This document shows, piece after piece, positions 7,946-15,839 of a stretch of 43,165 bases of DNA. Within the stretch, counting starts at the first letter, position 1. Every line of letters starts with the position of its first letter. The notes below the pieces were generated by a model, which searched no databases, had not been told where the DNA came from, and saw only the letters and a list, made by a program, of their open reading frames with translations. The position numbers and the translations under genes are program-made. This DNA comes from Rhodobacter sp. (GTDB taxonomy: Bacteria > Pseudomonadota > Alphaproteobacteria > Rhodobacterales > Rhodobacteraceae): contig PNJK01000025.1 of the NCBI GenBank assembly GCA_013821825.1, forward strand, positions 1-43,165, read 5' to 3'.

Positions 7946-8920
7946 ATGGTCACCCGTGTTAGACTGTTGAAAGGTGCCACTACGCTTCTTTACATCGGCC
8001 CGCTCTTTGCCGGGCTCAGCGGTCTGGGCTGGGAAATGGTTGGGCCGTTCGTGGCGGTCTTTGTGATCTGGCTGATGATCCTGCGACCCGAGCAGTGGCC
8101 TGCCTCGGTTCAGGAATGGCTGACGGCCCCGGCGCTGGGCGCGGCGCTGGCCCAGGTGCTGTCGCAGATTCTGCTGGTGGCGGTGCTGATTGCTCTCGGA
8201 CGCGGTTTTGGCGCCGTCTCGGGTTTCATGCCTGTGGTCAACCCGATCTTCCCGATTGCTGTCTCGTTCCTGGCCATCCCGTTGTGCAGGGTGCTCTGGG
8301 ACGCGCGCGAAGCCGCGGATCGGGGTGTGTTCCTGGACGAAGAGGCAGAGGCCGCACAGGCCCCCCGCGCTGCTGCCGAGGCCGGGTCAGCCATCGTGCC
8401 CTTGCTTAACCTGGCTGACGATGCACCGGATTCCACCACCACGGCTGACGTGTCGCGGATCCTGGGTGTGGCCGGGGCCGAACTGCGCCTGAATGCGCTG
8501 ACCGCGGCCCTGAGGCAACCAGACCGCAGCAACGCCTCGTTGCGGCGTGCACTGGTCCTCTGGGCGTCCGAGCCCGAAATCGTGGCCCCCGGGAGGGTTC
8601 CAACCGCGATGGCCAATGCCTTCGAGATTGCCAGGCACGATCCTGATCTGCTGCGCCTCTATGCCCCCCGGGCGCTTGCGCTGATCGGGGCCTTTCCGGA
8701 CCGCGCCGAAGGCTTTCCGGCTCCGGCCGATCTGCGCGCTGCTGCGGCCGATGAACCGGGTGCCAATCCCGATTCAGACCTTCCGGCCCATCTTCTTGCC
8801 GACCTTCGCGAGGGGCTGAATGCCTTGGCGCTTGCCGTGGAGAAGGCGCTCGACTCTGTCCCGCCCTCGGACGACCTGCCACAAGATCCAGTGGACCAGT
8901 CGGCGGCCAGTCGCGCCTGA
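7946..8920 (+). CDS. conserved membrane protein of unknown function
   Basis: A 324-residue protein with hydrophobic stretches at about residues 13-46, 64-87 and 97-113, followed by a long hydrophilic C-terminal half rich in Ala, Asp and Glu. The tail (about 125-324) is probably cytoplasmic and mostly helical. I recognise no named domain or catalytic motif. It starts at ATG 7946 after a GAGGGGACAGAC ribosome binding site, 48 bases after rimM, and lies 47 bases before trmD. It is therefore likely transcribed with the translation genes. Confidence 0.75.
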   Translation: MVTRVRLLKGATTLLYIGPLFAGLSGLGWEMVGPFVAVFVIWLMILRPEQWPASVQEWLTAPALGAALAQVLSQILLVAVLIALGRGFGAVSGFMPVVNPIFPIAVSFLAIPLCRVLWDAREAADRGVFLDEEAEAAQAPRAAAEAGSAIVPLLNLADDAPDSTTTADVSRILGVAGAELRLNALTAALRQPDRSNASLRRALVLWASEPEIVAPGRVPTAMANAFEIARHDPDLLRLYAPRALALIGAFPDRAEGFPAPADLRAAAADEPGANPDSDLPAHLLADLREGLNALALAVEKALDSVPPSDDLPQDPVDQSAASRA

Positions 8921-8967
8921 CGGGGCAAGGGCTTTCCCACCGCTTTGTTTCCGGCTAAGCCCGGCGC

Positions 8968-9807
8968 ATGTCAGACCCCGTCGATCCCCCGAAAAGCCAC
9001 GGCAGGCTGTCCATCAAGGCCAGTCTGAAGCCGCGCGACCTTCTGGAAGAACCGCGTGTGGTCAGGGGAGCCTGGACTGCCAAGGTGATCACCTTGTTCC
9101 CCGAAGCCTTTCCGGGAACGCTTGGCCTGTCGCTGACCGGCAAGGCGCTGGACTTCGGGCTTTGGCGGCTGGAGACGATCGACCTGCGCCCCTTTGGCGT
9201 CGGCAAGCACCTGAACGTCGATGACACGCCCGCTGGTGGTGGTGCGGGCATGGTCCTGCGCCCCGACGTGGTGGACGCGGCCCTTGCGGCCGCCGCCGAA
9301 GGGACCCCCGCAGACCGTGCGCGCTGGCCCGTCATTTATTTGTCCCCACGTGGAAAACCCTTTGATCAGGCTACTGCAAGACGCTTTGCCGCTTGCGACG
9401 GTATTACCCTGCTTTGCGGTCGTTTCGAAGGCGTGGACCAGCGCGTCCTGGACCATCGCGGCATCGAAGAGGTCAGCCTTGGCGATTTTGTCCTGACTGG
9501 TGGAGAGATCGCCGCAACCGCCTTGATTGATGCGACGGTCCGCCTTATACCCCGCGTGCTCGGGAATCAGGTCTCCACCGAAGAGGAAAGCTTTTCGGAG
9601 GGGCTTCTTGAATTTCCGCAGTACACTCGGCCGACCGACTGGCAAGGCCGCGCGATACCCGAAGTGCTTCAATCGGGCCATCACGCGAACATAGCCACCT
9701 GGCGGAAGGCCATGGCCGAAAGGCTGACGAAAGAACGCAGGCCTGACCTCTGGCGGGCTTACTGTGCCAAGCACGGTAGGGACCCGAATGAAGACCAAGA
9801 GCTCTAG
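8968..9807 (+). CDS. trmD: tRNA (guanine-37-N1)-methyltransferase TrmD
   Basis: Methylates G37 next to the anticodon of tRNAs reading CNN codons, including proline tRNAs, which prevents +1 frameshifting. The catalytic core begins AKVITLFPEAFPG near residue 37. It carries the trefoil-knot SAM-binding elements YLSPRGKPFDQATARR, LLCGRFEGVDQRVLDH and EEVSLGDFVLTGGE. At 279 residues it is longer than the roughly 250-residue E. coli enzyme because of a 36-residue polar N-terminal extension starting MSDPVDPPKSHGR. A GTG at 9058, close to the core, is an alternative start. Confidence 0.96.
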   Translation: MSDPVDPPKSHGRLSIKASLKPRDLLEEPRVVRGAWTAKVITLFPEAFPGTLGLSLTGKALDFGLWRLETIDLRPFGVGKHLNVDDTPAGGGAGMVLRPDVVDAALAAAAEGTPADRARWPVIYLSPRGKPFDQATARRFAACDGITLLCGRFEGVDQRVLDHRGIEEVSLGDFVLTGGEIAATALIDATVRLIPRVLGNQVSTEEESFSEGLLEFPQYTRPTDWQGRAIPEVLQSGHHANIATWRKAMAERLTKERRPDLWRAYCAKHGRDPNEDQEL

Positions 9808-9819
9808 GGCGGCATCACT

Positions 9820-9837
9820 TCGCGGAAAAAACCGCGA
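9820..9837 (+). promoter_or_regulatory. hairpin in the trmD-rplS spacer
   Basis: A perfect 6-bp stem TCGCGG / CCGCGA closes a loop of six adenines, 19 bases before the rplS start codon. It is too close to rplS and lacks a U-run, so it is not an obvious terminator. It could slow or protect the message between trmD and rplS, which are usually made at very different levels, or bind protein. Confidence 0.4.
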
Positions 9838-9855
9838 GCATTGGAGAGTTATGCG

Positions 9856-10230
9856 ATGAACCTGATCGCCCAGATCGAGGCCGAGCAGATTGCCGCCCTA
9901 GGCAAGACCATCCCGGATTTCAAAGCCGGGGATACCATCCGCGTCGGCTATAAAGTGACCGAAGGCACCCGCAGCCGTGTGCAGGCCTATGAAGGCGTCT
10001 GCATTGGCCGCAAAGGGGGCGCGACCATCGCCGCCTCGTTCACCGTGCGCAAGATTTCGTTCGGCGAAGGCGTGGAGCGTGTATTCCCGCTCTACTCGAC
10101 CAACATCGATTCGATCGAAGTGGTCCGCCGTGGCCGTGTGCGCCGCGCCAAGCTTTACTATCTGCGCACGCGTCGCGGCAAATCCGCCCGGATCGCCGAG
10201 GACTCCACCTACAAAGCCAAAGCGGAATAA
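9856..10230 (+). CDS. rplS: 50S ribosomal protein L19
   Basis: A 124-residue large-subunit protein located at the subunit interface. The sequence [17 protein letters not shown] followed by [35 protein letters not shown] and [21 protein letters not shown] is standard for L19. It ends with [18 protein letters not shown] plus a short tail. The ATG at 9856 follows GGAGAG. The upstream in-frame TTG at 9841 overlaps that ribosome binding site and is rejected. rpmE follows after 11 bases. Confidence 0.97.
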   Translation: MNLIAQIEAEQIAALGKTIPDFKAGDTIRVGYKVTEGTRSRVQAYEGVCIGRKGGATIAASFTVRKISFGEGVERVFPLYSTNIDSIEVVRRGRVRRAKLYYLRTRRGKSARIAEDSTYKAKAE

Positions 10231-10241
10231 GGAGCGGGACG

Positions 10242-10463
10242 ATGAAAGCCGAGATTCACCCCGAATATCACACCATCACCATCAAGATGACCGATGGTTC
10301 GACCTACGTGACGCGCTCGACCTGGGGCAAGGAAGGCGACCAGATGTCGCTGGACATCGACCCGCTGGCGCATCCCGCATGGACCGGCCAGCAGGCCAAG
10401 CTGATGGACACCGGCGGCCGCGTGTCGAAGTTCAAGAACAAGTACGCCGGTCTCGGGTTCTGA
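10242..10463 (+). CDS. rpmE: 50S ribosomal protein L31
   Basis: A 73-residue protein starting [20 protein letters not shown] and ending [11 protein letters not shown], typical of L31. It has no cysteine, so it is the zinc-independent form. This is common in alphaproteobacteria, where it is the sole L31, and does not by itself imply a second zinc-dependent copy. The AAGGAG ribosome binding site overlaps the end of rplS. The gene closes the operon and is followed by a hairpin. Confidence 0.95.
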   Translation: MKAEIHPEYHTITIKMTDGSTYVTRSTWGKEGDQMSLDIDPLAHPAWTGQQAKLMDTGGRVSKFKNKYAGLGF

Positions 10464-10488
10464 TCCCGAGCGCAGCGCAGAACGGCAA

Positions 10489-10512
10489 GGGGCATGTGGC
10501 AACACATGCCCC
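10489..10512 (+). terminator. hairpin terminator after rpmE
   Basis: A perfect 9-bp stem GGGGCATGT / ACATGCCCC with a 6-base loop lies 26 bases after the rpmE stop. The following CCTCGTCGTT is only weakly T-rich. A second, smaller stem (CTCGGG / CCCGAG, 10452-10470) overlaps the stop codon. Together they mark the end of the translation operon. Confidence 0.6.
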
Positions 10513-10663
10513 CTCGTCGTTAGGTCCTGGCCGTCCGGCACTCCAGGGACAGTGAAACCTTCGACGTCCCGCAGCCGATTTCACCCGGTCCTGCGTCCCT
10601 GCCCACTTCCTTCCCGCCGCACCTGCGCATAAGACAGGTCCGAGACAGGAAGAAGGGGCAGCC

Positions 10664-11473
10664 ATGGCGCGGATCATCGTCGTCGGCAATGAAAAGGGCG
10701 GCTCGGGGAAATCCACCACCTGCATGCATGTGGCCACCGCACTGGCGCGTATGGGCCACCGGGTCGGGGCGCTGGACCTTGATCTGCGGCAGCGATCCTT
10801 TGCCCGCTATGTCGAAAACCGGCGCGCCTTTATGGCGCGGGCTGGCGTCGACCTGCCCTCGCCTGACTACCGGGATCTGCCTGCAGCCGATCCCACCAGC
10901 CTTGTCGAGGGCGAAAATGCCCAGGACCAGCGCCTGGCACGGGCTGTCGCCGACATGCACGACAACAAGGACTTCATCGTCATCGACTGCCCCGGCAGCC
11001 ATACCCGGCTAAGCCAGATCGCGCATTCGCTGGCCGATACGCTGATCACGCCGATGAACGACAGCTTTGTCGATTTCGATCTGCTGGCACGGGTCGATCC
11101 GATGAGTGGCCAGGTCAAGGGCCCGTCGATCTATGCCGAAATGGTCTGGACCGCGCGGCAGTTGCGCGCGCAGGCCGGCCTGGCGCCGATCGACTGGATC
11201 GTGGTGCGCAACCGGCTTGGTGCGCAAGCGATGCACAACAAGAAAAAGGTCGGCGCGGCGCTGGATGACCTGTCGCGCCGTATCGGGTTTCGGGTGTTGC
11301 CGGGCTTTTCCGAACGGGTCATCTTCCGCGAGCTGTTTCCGCGTGGCCTGACCTTGCTTGACCTGCGGGATACCGGGATCGATCAGCTGAACCTGTCGAA
11401 CATTGCCGCCCGCCAGGAACTGCGTGATCTGATGAATGGCCTCAGGATTCCTTCCGTGACTGCCGGTTTCTGA
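10664..11473 (+). CDS. mipZ: division-plane positioning ATPase MipZ
   Basis: A ParA-like ATPase that forms a gradient from the cell poles through ParB and inhibits FtsZ there, placing division at midcell in many alphaproteobacteria. The 269-residue protein opens IIVVGNEKGGSGKSTT with the deviant Walker A (KGGSGKST, residues 11-18). It continues with DLDLRQRSFARYVENR and the IDCPGSH Walker B region. The later segments VRNRLGAQAMHNKKKVGAAL and FRVLPGFSERVIFRELFPRG are specific to MipZ rather than ParA or MinD. It starts after an AAGAAGGGGCAGCC leader in the 200-base gap behind rpmE. Confidence 0.93.
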   Translation: MARIIVVGNEKGGSGKSTTCMHVATALARMGHRVGALDLDLRQRSFARYVENRRAFMARAGVDLPSPDYRDLPAADPTSLVEGENAQDQRLARAVADMHDNKDFIVIDCPGSHTRLSQIAHSLADTLITPMNDSFVDFDLLARVDPMSGQVKGPSIYAEMVWTARQLRAQAGLAPIDWIVVRNRLGAQAMHNKKKVGAALDDLSRRIGFRVLPGFSERVIFRELFPRGLTLLDLRDTGIDQLNLSNIAARQELRDLMNGLRIPSVTAGF

Positions 11474-11624
11474 ACACCGGGCCACCAAGGCCCGCCTGGT
11501 TCACCATCCGCGCGCGGTTCACCATTTTCAGGCGCTTTTCGAAGGGCGTCAGTTGCTCCTCCTCATCCGTGGGCTTTGGACGAGTGAAGCCCATCCTCTG
11601 CAACAGCGTCAGTTTCTTCTTCAT
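11442..11624 (-). CDS. small basic protein, convergent with and overlapping mipZ
   Basis: A 60-residue ORF starting MKKKLTLLQRMGF, with an AAGGGAC ribosome binding site 7 bases before its ATG at 11624. It is rich in Lys, Arg, Asn and Glu, has no membrane segment, and ends NRQSRKES. I recognise no family. Its last 32 bases overlap the 3' end of mipZ on the other strand, so the two messages are antisense there. The good ribosome binding site and the non-GC-driven composition argue that it is coding. Confidence 0.6.
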   Translation of the reverse strand: MKKKLTLLQRMGFTRPKPTDEEEQLTPFEKRLKMVNRARMVNQAGLGGPVFRNRQSRKES

Positions 11625-11788
11625 TGTGACAGTCCCTTGTTCTCGTGAAGCCGTCTTCCAGCGCAAGCGGGGCAGGACTGTGGCAATCTCTGTGGCAAGT
11701 TGTGATGCCCCGCCCCAGCCCAGGAACAGACTGTTTCCATAAGCATCACAGCTTCCGGCGGTGCGCCCAGGCCGGGCCGAAGCAAGGG

Positions 11789-12121
11789 CTACTCTGACCT
11801 CTCGTACAGCTCTTGTTCCAGAAAGCGTTCGAAGTCGTCCAGGTCCAGCGGTTCGAACTGGCCGAAGCCCTGCATCCAGACCGAGGCCGCGCGCATCGCG
11901 TCCGGTTCCAGCCGGCACCAGATCACCCGGCCCCGCCGTTCCCGGCTGATCAGTCCGGCATCAGCCAGCACGCCAAGGTGCTTCGAGATCGCGGCCAGAC
12001 TTATCGCGAAGGGTTCGGCCACGTCCGTCACCGCCATGTCATCTTCCAGAAGCATCGCAAGGATCGCCCGCCGGGTCGGGTCGGCCAATGCTGCAAAGAC
12101 GGTGTCGAGGGGGTTGGTCAT
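11789..12121 (-). CDS. ArsR-family winged-helix transcriptional regulator
   Basis: A 110-residue regulator. The segment NPLDTVFAALADPTRRAILAMLLEDDMAVTD is the usual ArsR/SmtB helix pair. The recognition helix is in ISLAAISKHLGVLADAGLISRE, followed by the wing RRGRVIWCRLEPD. The lone Cys is in the wing, and there is no CxC metal site. It therefore belongs to the ArsR group that often sits beside SRPBCC-domain genes rather than to metal sensors. It starts at ATG 12121; an upstream in-frame extension to 12217 lacks support. It is divergent from the atp operon, 200 bases away. Confidence 0.88.
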   Translation of the reverse strand: MTNPLDTVFAALADPTRRAILAMLLEDDMAVTDVAEPFAISLAAISKHLGVLADAGLISRERRGRVIWCRLEPDAMRAASVWMQGFGQFEPLDLDDFERFLEQELYERSE

Positions 12122-12267
12122 CGGCGGACTATTCCCCGAGGCCCGGAATTCGTCAACCATCGGGTTGAATATGCCGCGACGCCGCCGGCGGAGGTCTGCC
12201 GGCATTCCGGCCACCACCTCTCAGAAAGTGGGATTTTTAACAAGGGGTTAGCTAGAATGCTCTCAGC

Positions 12268-12296
12268 TTGACTCTGACGCCCCGTCTCCTTAGGTT
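12268..12296 (+). promoter_or_regulatory. candidate promoter of the atp F0 operon
   Basis: TTGACT at 12268-12273, a 17-base spacer and TAGGTT at 12291-12296 give a sigma-70-like arrangement with a leader of about 20 bases before atpI. An AT-rich stretch containing TAGAAT (12253-12258) just upstream is a second possible -10 but has no good -35. Confidence 0.4.
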
Positions 12297-12321
12297 CCGC
12301 CCGACTGCAAGGGGCTTCGCA

Positions 12322-12651
12322 ATGGCATCCGAACCCGATCCCGACCGGCTCCGCGCGCTTGAGGCGCGACTCGCCAGGGTGAAGGGTCAGGCCGAACCGG
12401 TGAGGACCAACACGGTCAAGGGTTTCTCGCAGGGCGAGGTGGCCTGGAGGATGGTGATCGAACTGGTGACGGGGATGCTCCTCGGGGTCGCCATCGGTTA
12501 CGGGCTGGACGTGCTGATGGGCACGCTGCCGATCTTCCTGATCATCTTCTCGCTCTTCGGCTTTGCCGCCGGCGTCAAGACGATGCTCGGATCGGCACGG
12601 CAACTGGCACAAAGGGCGGCAGACAAGGCCGCAAAGGGCGAAGGGGACTGA
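12322..12651 (+). CDS. atpI: ATP synthase assembly protein AtpI
   Basis: A 109-residue membrane protein that heads the F0 operon and assists assembly of the c-ring. The hydrophilic N-terminus (LRALEARLARVKGQ) is followed by two membrane helices at about residues 43-62 and 68-88 (VIELVTGMLLGVAIGYGLD and LPIFLIIFSLFGFAAGVK). The ATG at 12322 follows AAGGGG; the longer upstream reading from 12268 overlaps the probable promoter. It is 3 bases before atpB. Confidence 0.9.
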   Translation: MASEPDPDRLRALEARLARVKGQAEPVRTNTVKGFSQGEVAWRMVIELVTGMLLGVAIGYGLDVLMGTLPIFLIIFSLFGFAAGVKTMLGSARQLAQRAADKAAKGEGD

Positions 12652-12654
12652 GGC

Positions 12655-13416
12655 ATGGCGACGAACGGGGAAGAGGCCGCGGGCGGGCTCAAGATCGAGC
12701 CGATGGAGCAGTTCACGGTCAAGCCGCTGTTCGGTGACGGACCGATCGAGTGGTACACGCCCACCAACGTCACGCTGTGGATGGCCATCGCCGTCCTTGC
12801 CCTGGTCGGCCTTCTGGTTCTGTCCACCCGTCGCCGCGCCATCGTACCGTCGCGTGGGCAGTCTGTGGCGGAGCTGTTCTACGGCTTCATTCACAAGATG
12901 GTGGAAGATGTCGCCGGGCACGAGGGGCTGAAGTTCTTCCCCTATGTGATGACCCTGTTCATGTTCATCTTCCTGTCAAACATCCTCGGCCTGATCCCTT
13001 TTTCCTTCACCAACACTACGCAGATCGCGGTCACCGCGACACTGGCTCTGCTGGTCTTCTTCACGGTCACCATCGTCGGTTTCATCCGCAAGGGTCCGGG
13101 CTTCCTGGCGATGTTCTGGGTGTCGTCCGCCCCGCTGGCCCTGCGCCCGATCCTGGCGATGATCGAGATCATTTCTTACTTCGTGCGTCCTCTGTCGCAC
13201 TCCGTCCGTCTCAGCGGCAACATGATGGCCGGTCATGCCGTGATCAAGGTCTTCGCGGGCTTTGCCGGGGCGATGGGCGTGGCGTCGGTCGTGCCGATCG
13301 CGGCCATTGTCGCGATCCACGGGCTCGAAGTGCTTGTGGCCTCGGTTCAGGCCTATGTGTTCACCATTCTGACCTGCGTCTATCTTCGGGATGCGGTGGG
13401 CGACGCCCACCACTGA
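12655..13416 (+). CDS. atpB: F0F1 ATP synthase subunit a
   Basis: The 253-residue stator subunit that forms the proton half-channels against the c-ring. The essential Arg lies in [15 protein letters not shown], and the protein has five to six membrane helices. The start [20 protein letters not shown] is the usual alphaproteobacterial N-terminus. The ATG is preceded by GAAGGGGACTGAGGC. It is second in the atpI-B-E-b'-b order typical of Rhodobacterales, where the F1 genes are located elsewhere. Confidence 0.97.
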   Translation: MATNGEEAAGGLKIEPMEQFTVKPLFGDGPIEWYTPTNVTLWMAIAVLALVGLLVLSTRRRAIVPSRGQSVAELFYGFIHKMVEDVAGHEGLKFFPYVMTLFMFIFLSNILGLIPFSFTNTTQIAVTATLALLVFFTVTIVGFIRKGPGFLAMFWVSSAPLALRPILAMIEIISYFVRPLSHSVRLSGNMMAGHAVIKVFAGFAGAMGVASVVPIAAIVAIHGLEVLVASVQAYVFTILTCVYLRDAVGDAHH

Positions 13417-13473
13417 GCCCCGAAACGCAGGCCGGTCTCTTACCTTCAGCCAATTCCAAAAAGGAGCTACCAA

Positions 13474-13710
13474 ATGGAAGGCGATATCGCAGAAATGGGC
13501 AAGTTCATCGGCGCCGGTCTGGCAACGATGGGTCTGGGCGGCGCCGGCATCGGCGTGGGCCACATTGCCGGCAACTTCCTGTCGGGCGCCCTGCGCAACC
13601 CGTCGGCGGCACCGGGCCAGATGGCCAACCTCTTCGTCGGCATCGCGTTCGCCGAAGCGCTGGGCATCTTCTCGTTCCTGATCGCCCTTCTTCTGATGTT
13701 TGCCGTCTGA
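13474..13710 (+). CDS. atpE: F0F1 ATP synthase subunit c
   Basis: A 78-residue hairpin of two membrane helices joined by the polar loop LRNPSA. The ion-binding carboxylate is the Glu in [14 protein letters not shown] see no extra Gln/Thr coordination pattern typical of sodium-type rings, so proton coupling is expected. A strong AAAAAGGAG ribosome binding site precedes the ATG, fitting the high copy number of this subunit. Confidence 0.97.
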   Translation: MEGDIAEMGKFIGAGLATMGLGGAGIGVGHIAGNFLSGALRNPSAAPGQMANLFVGIAFAEALGIFSFLIALLLMFAV

Positions 13711-13778
13711 TCCTTCGGACCTGATTTCCGGGCCAGGCGCACGTCTGGCCCCGGTTCCCAAGGCTAAGGAGAGACGAC

Positions 13779-14303
13779 ATGGCTATCGACGCAACAGGCG
13801 AGGCCGAGGCGGCTGAGGGCATGCCCCAGCTGGACTTTTCGACCTGGCCGAACCAGATTTTCTGGCTTCTGGTCACGCTGGTCGTGATCTATTTCGTGCT
13901 GTCCCGCATCGCCTTGCCGCGCATCGCAGCGGTTCTGGCGGATCGAAAGAGCACGATTACCAATGACCTTGCCGCAGCCGAAGAGCTGAAGCTGAGGGCG
14001 GTCGAGGCTGAAAAGGCCTATAACGACGCGTTGGCCTCGGCCCGGACCGAAGCCGCGAAGATCGTCGCCGCGGCGAAGGCCGAAATCCAGAAAGACCTCG
14101 ACGCTGCCTCCGCGAAGGCCGACGCCGAGATTTCTGCCAAGGCGGCGGAATCCGAAAAGACGATTGCGGCCATCCGCGACGGCGCTGCGGCGGCCGTGGC
14201 CGAAGTAGCGCGTGACACGGCAGCGGAACTTGTTGCGGCGCTTGGCAGTACAGTCGATGCGAAAACCGTGACTGCGGCCGTCTCGGCCCGGCTGAAAGGG
14301 TAA
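13779..14303 (+). CDS. F0F1 ATP synthase subunit b'
   Basis: A 174-residue peripheral-stalk subunit with one membrane helix at about residues 27-48 ([20 protein letters not shown]) and a long Ala/Glu/Lys-rich coiled coil. Photosynthetic and related alphaproteobacteria use two different b-type subunits instead of a b homodimer; this is the b' form (also called atpX or atpG in this group). It has TAAGGAGAG before its ATG and lies 4 bases upstream of the b subunit. Confidence 0.93.
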   Translation: MAIDATGEAEAAEGMPQLDFSTWPNQIFWLLVTLVVIYFVLSRIALPRIAAVLADRKSTITNDLAAAEELKLRAVEAEKAYNDALASARTEAAKIVAAAKAEIQKDLDAASAKADAEISAKAAESEKTIAAIRDGAAAAVAEVARDTAAELVAALGSTVDAKTVTAAVSARLKG

Positions 14304-14307
14304 AGCG

Positions 14308-14862
14308 ATGAAACGGCTCACACTTTTTCTGTCGGTTCTCGCTTCGCCCGCGCTGGCGGCGACTGGCCCGTTCTTCTCGCTTGGCAATAGCGAGTTCGTG
14401 GTGTCTCTGGGCTTTATCTTCTTTGTTGCACTGCTGGTCTACCTCAAGGTGCCGGGCAAGCTGACCGGAATGCTTGATGCCCGCGCCGTGGCGATCAAGG
14501 CCGACCTCGACGAAGCCCGCGCTTTGCGGGAAGAAGCGAAGTCGATCCTGGCAACATACGAGCGTCGCCAGAAGGAAGTGCAGGAACAGGCAGACCGCAT
14601 CGTGTCTTCCGCCAAGGACGAGGCGATGACCGCCGCCGCGCAGGCCAAGGCCGATCTGAAGGCGTCAATTGCCCGCCGCCTTGCCGCTGCCATTGACCAG
14701 ATCGCATCGGCCGAGGCCGCTGCCATCCGTCAGGTGCGCGAACAGGCAGTGTCGGTCGCCATCGCTGCAGCCGGCGACATCCTGGCCAAGCAGATGACGG
14801 CCGAGGCAGCAACCGCCTCGATCGACGACGCCATTGCTCAGGTCGAAGCGCGGATGCACTGA
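14308..14862 (+). CDS. atpF: F0F1 ATP synthase subunit b
   Basis: A 184-residue peripheral-stalk subunit that pairs with b'. The N-terminus MKRLTLFLSVLASPALAATG looks like a cleavable signal peptide ending ALA. It is followed by the usual b-subunit membrane helix (FVVSLGFIFFVALLVYLKV) and then a coiled coil to the end. It starts 4 bases after b'. A strong terminator follows, so the operon ends here. Confidence 0.94.
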   Translation: MKRLTLFLSVLASPALAATGPFFSLGNSEFVVSLGFIFFVALLVYLKVPGKLTGMLDARAVAIKADLDEARALREEAKSILATYERRQKEVQEQADRIVSSAKDEAMTAAAQAKADLKASIARRLAAAIDQIASAEAAAIRQVREQAVSVAIAAAGDILAKQMTAEAATASIDDAIAQVEARMH

Positions 14863-14884
14863 CCTTCCCCTGGGGCAAGAACTG

Positions 14885-14915
14885 AACCGGCGGCCCGCAC
14901 AGGCCGCCGGTTTTT
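14885..14915 (+). terminator. Rho-independent terminator of the atp operon
   Basis: A perfect 11-bp stem AACCGGCGGCC / GGCCGCCGGTT with the loop CGCACA is followed by TTT, giving five Ts in a row at 14911-14915. It lies 22 bases after the atpF stop and is the clearest intrinsic terminator in the window. Confidence 0.92.
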
Positions 14916-14964
14916 CAATGAAGAGGGCGAGTTCTCTCGCTGCGCCCGAACCGCGGTTCCGGCC

Positions 14965-15732
14965 TTAGCGGCTTGCCTCATGGTCCAGTCTCTGGCGGGC
15001 AATCGTCTCGTTCTTTTCGGCCCGCATCTGGTCGATGAAGGCCTGTTCGACGAAATTCAGATGCGCCTCGACCGCCTCCCGTGCGGCCACAGGATCGCGC
15101 GCCTGCACGGCATCGTTCATCGCCCGGTGCTGGTCCAGCAGGTGGTCCCGGGTCATCCGGTTTCGGAACATGACCTGGCGATTGTAGAACACCCCCTGCC
15201 GCAACAGGTCGAACATCGACCGCAGCATGTGCAGCATGATGACGTTGTGGCTGGCCTCGATGATGGCCATGTGAAATTCGGCATCGAGCTCGGCTTCGTC
15301 CGTCGGATCGCGTTTCTGGTGCGCGGCCTCCATCTTGGCGAAGATCGTTGCAATCACGCGCAGGTCGGTTTCCGACCCAAGCCGGGCCGCGCGTTCGGCG
15401 GCCAACCCCTCCATGTCGCGGCGAAAGGCGATGTAATCGAAGACCGCTTCGTCATGCGTGGAAAAAAGCTGGATCAGTGCGGGGGAAAAGGCGGACCCCA
15501 GAACTTCGGCGACGAACACGCCCGACCCCGCCCGACTGGTCAGCAGCCCCCGATCCGACAGATCGGCAATCGCATCCCGCAGCGAAGGGCGCGATACGCC
15601 CAGCTTTTCGGCCATGTCACGTTCGGACGGCAGCCGCTCGCCAGCCCGCAGTATGCCGCGCAGGATCAGCTGTTCGATCTGGCGCACGACGGAATGAGAA
15701 AGCTTTTCGGGAGTGACTTTCATGAACGGCAT
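14965..15732 (-). CDS. FadR/PdhR-type GntR-family transcriptional regulator
   Basis: A 255-residue regulator. The N-terminal winged helix-turn-helix (residues about 8-75) contains GERLPSERDMAEKLGVSRPSLRDAI. A C-terminal all-helical FCD ligand domain covers about residues 90-235, with metal-ligand-type residues in DAEFHMAIIEAS and DQHRAMNDAV. FCD regulators usually sense organic acids such as pyruvate, lactate or glycolate. GGTC-N9-GACC (15750-15766), just upstream of its start, is a possible autoregulatory operator but is weak. Two starts (MPF, or MK three codons later) are possible. Confidence 0.9.
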   Translation of the reverse strand: MPFMKVTPEKLSHSVVRQIEQLILRGILRAGERLPSERDMAEKLGVSRPSLRDAIADLSDRGLLTSRAGSGVFVAEVLGSAFSPALIQLFSTHDEAVFDYIAFRRDMEGLAAERAARLGSETDLRVIATIFAKMEAAHQKRDPTDEAELDAEFHMAIIEASHNVIMLHMLRSMFDLLRQGVFYNRQVMFRNRMTRDHLLDQHRAMNDAVQARDPVAAREAVEAHLNFVEQAFIDQMRAEKNETIARQRLDHEASR

Positions 15733-15790
15733 GTTGGACCCCGGCTATTGGTCCGAAATTATGACCGGTTGCCGAAAGACACAATGACAA

Positions 15791-15818
15791 AAGGGCCGAG
15801 GGTTGCCCCCCGGCCCTT
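15791..15818 (-). terminator. Rho-independent terminator of the OmpA-like lipoprotein gene
   Basis: Read on the minus strand, an 8-bp stem AAGGGCCG / CGGCCCTT closes a 12-base loop, and the transcript continues TTG after the stem's terminal TT. It lies 22 bases after the stop of the lipoprotein gene. Confidence 0.8.
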
Positions 15819-15839
15819 CCTGCAACGCTTTCCGCTGTC

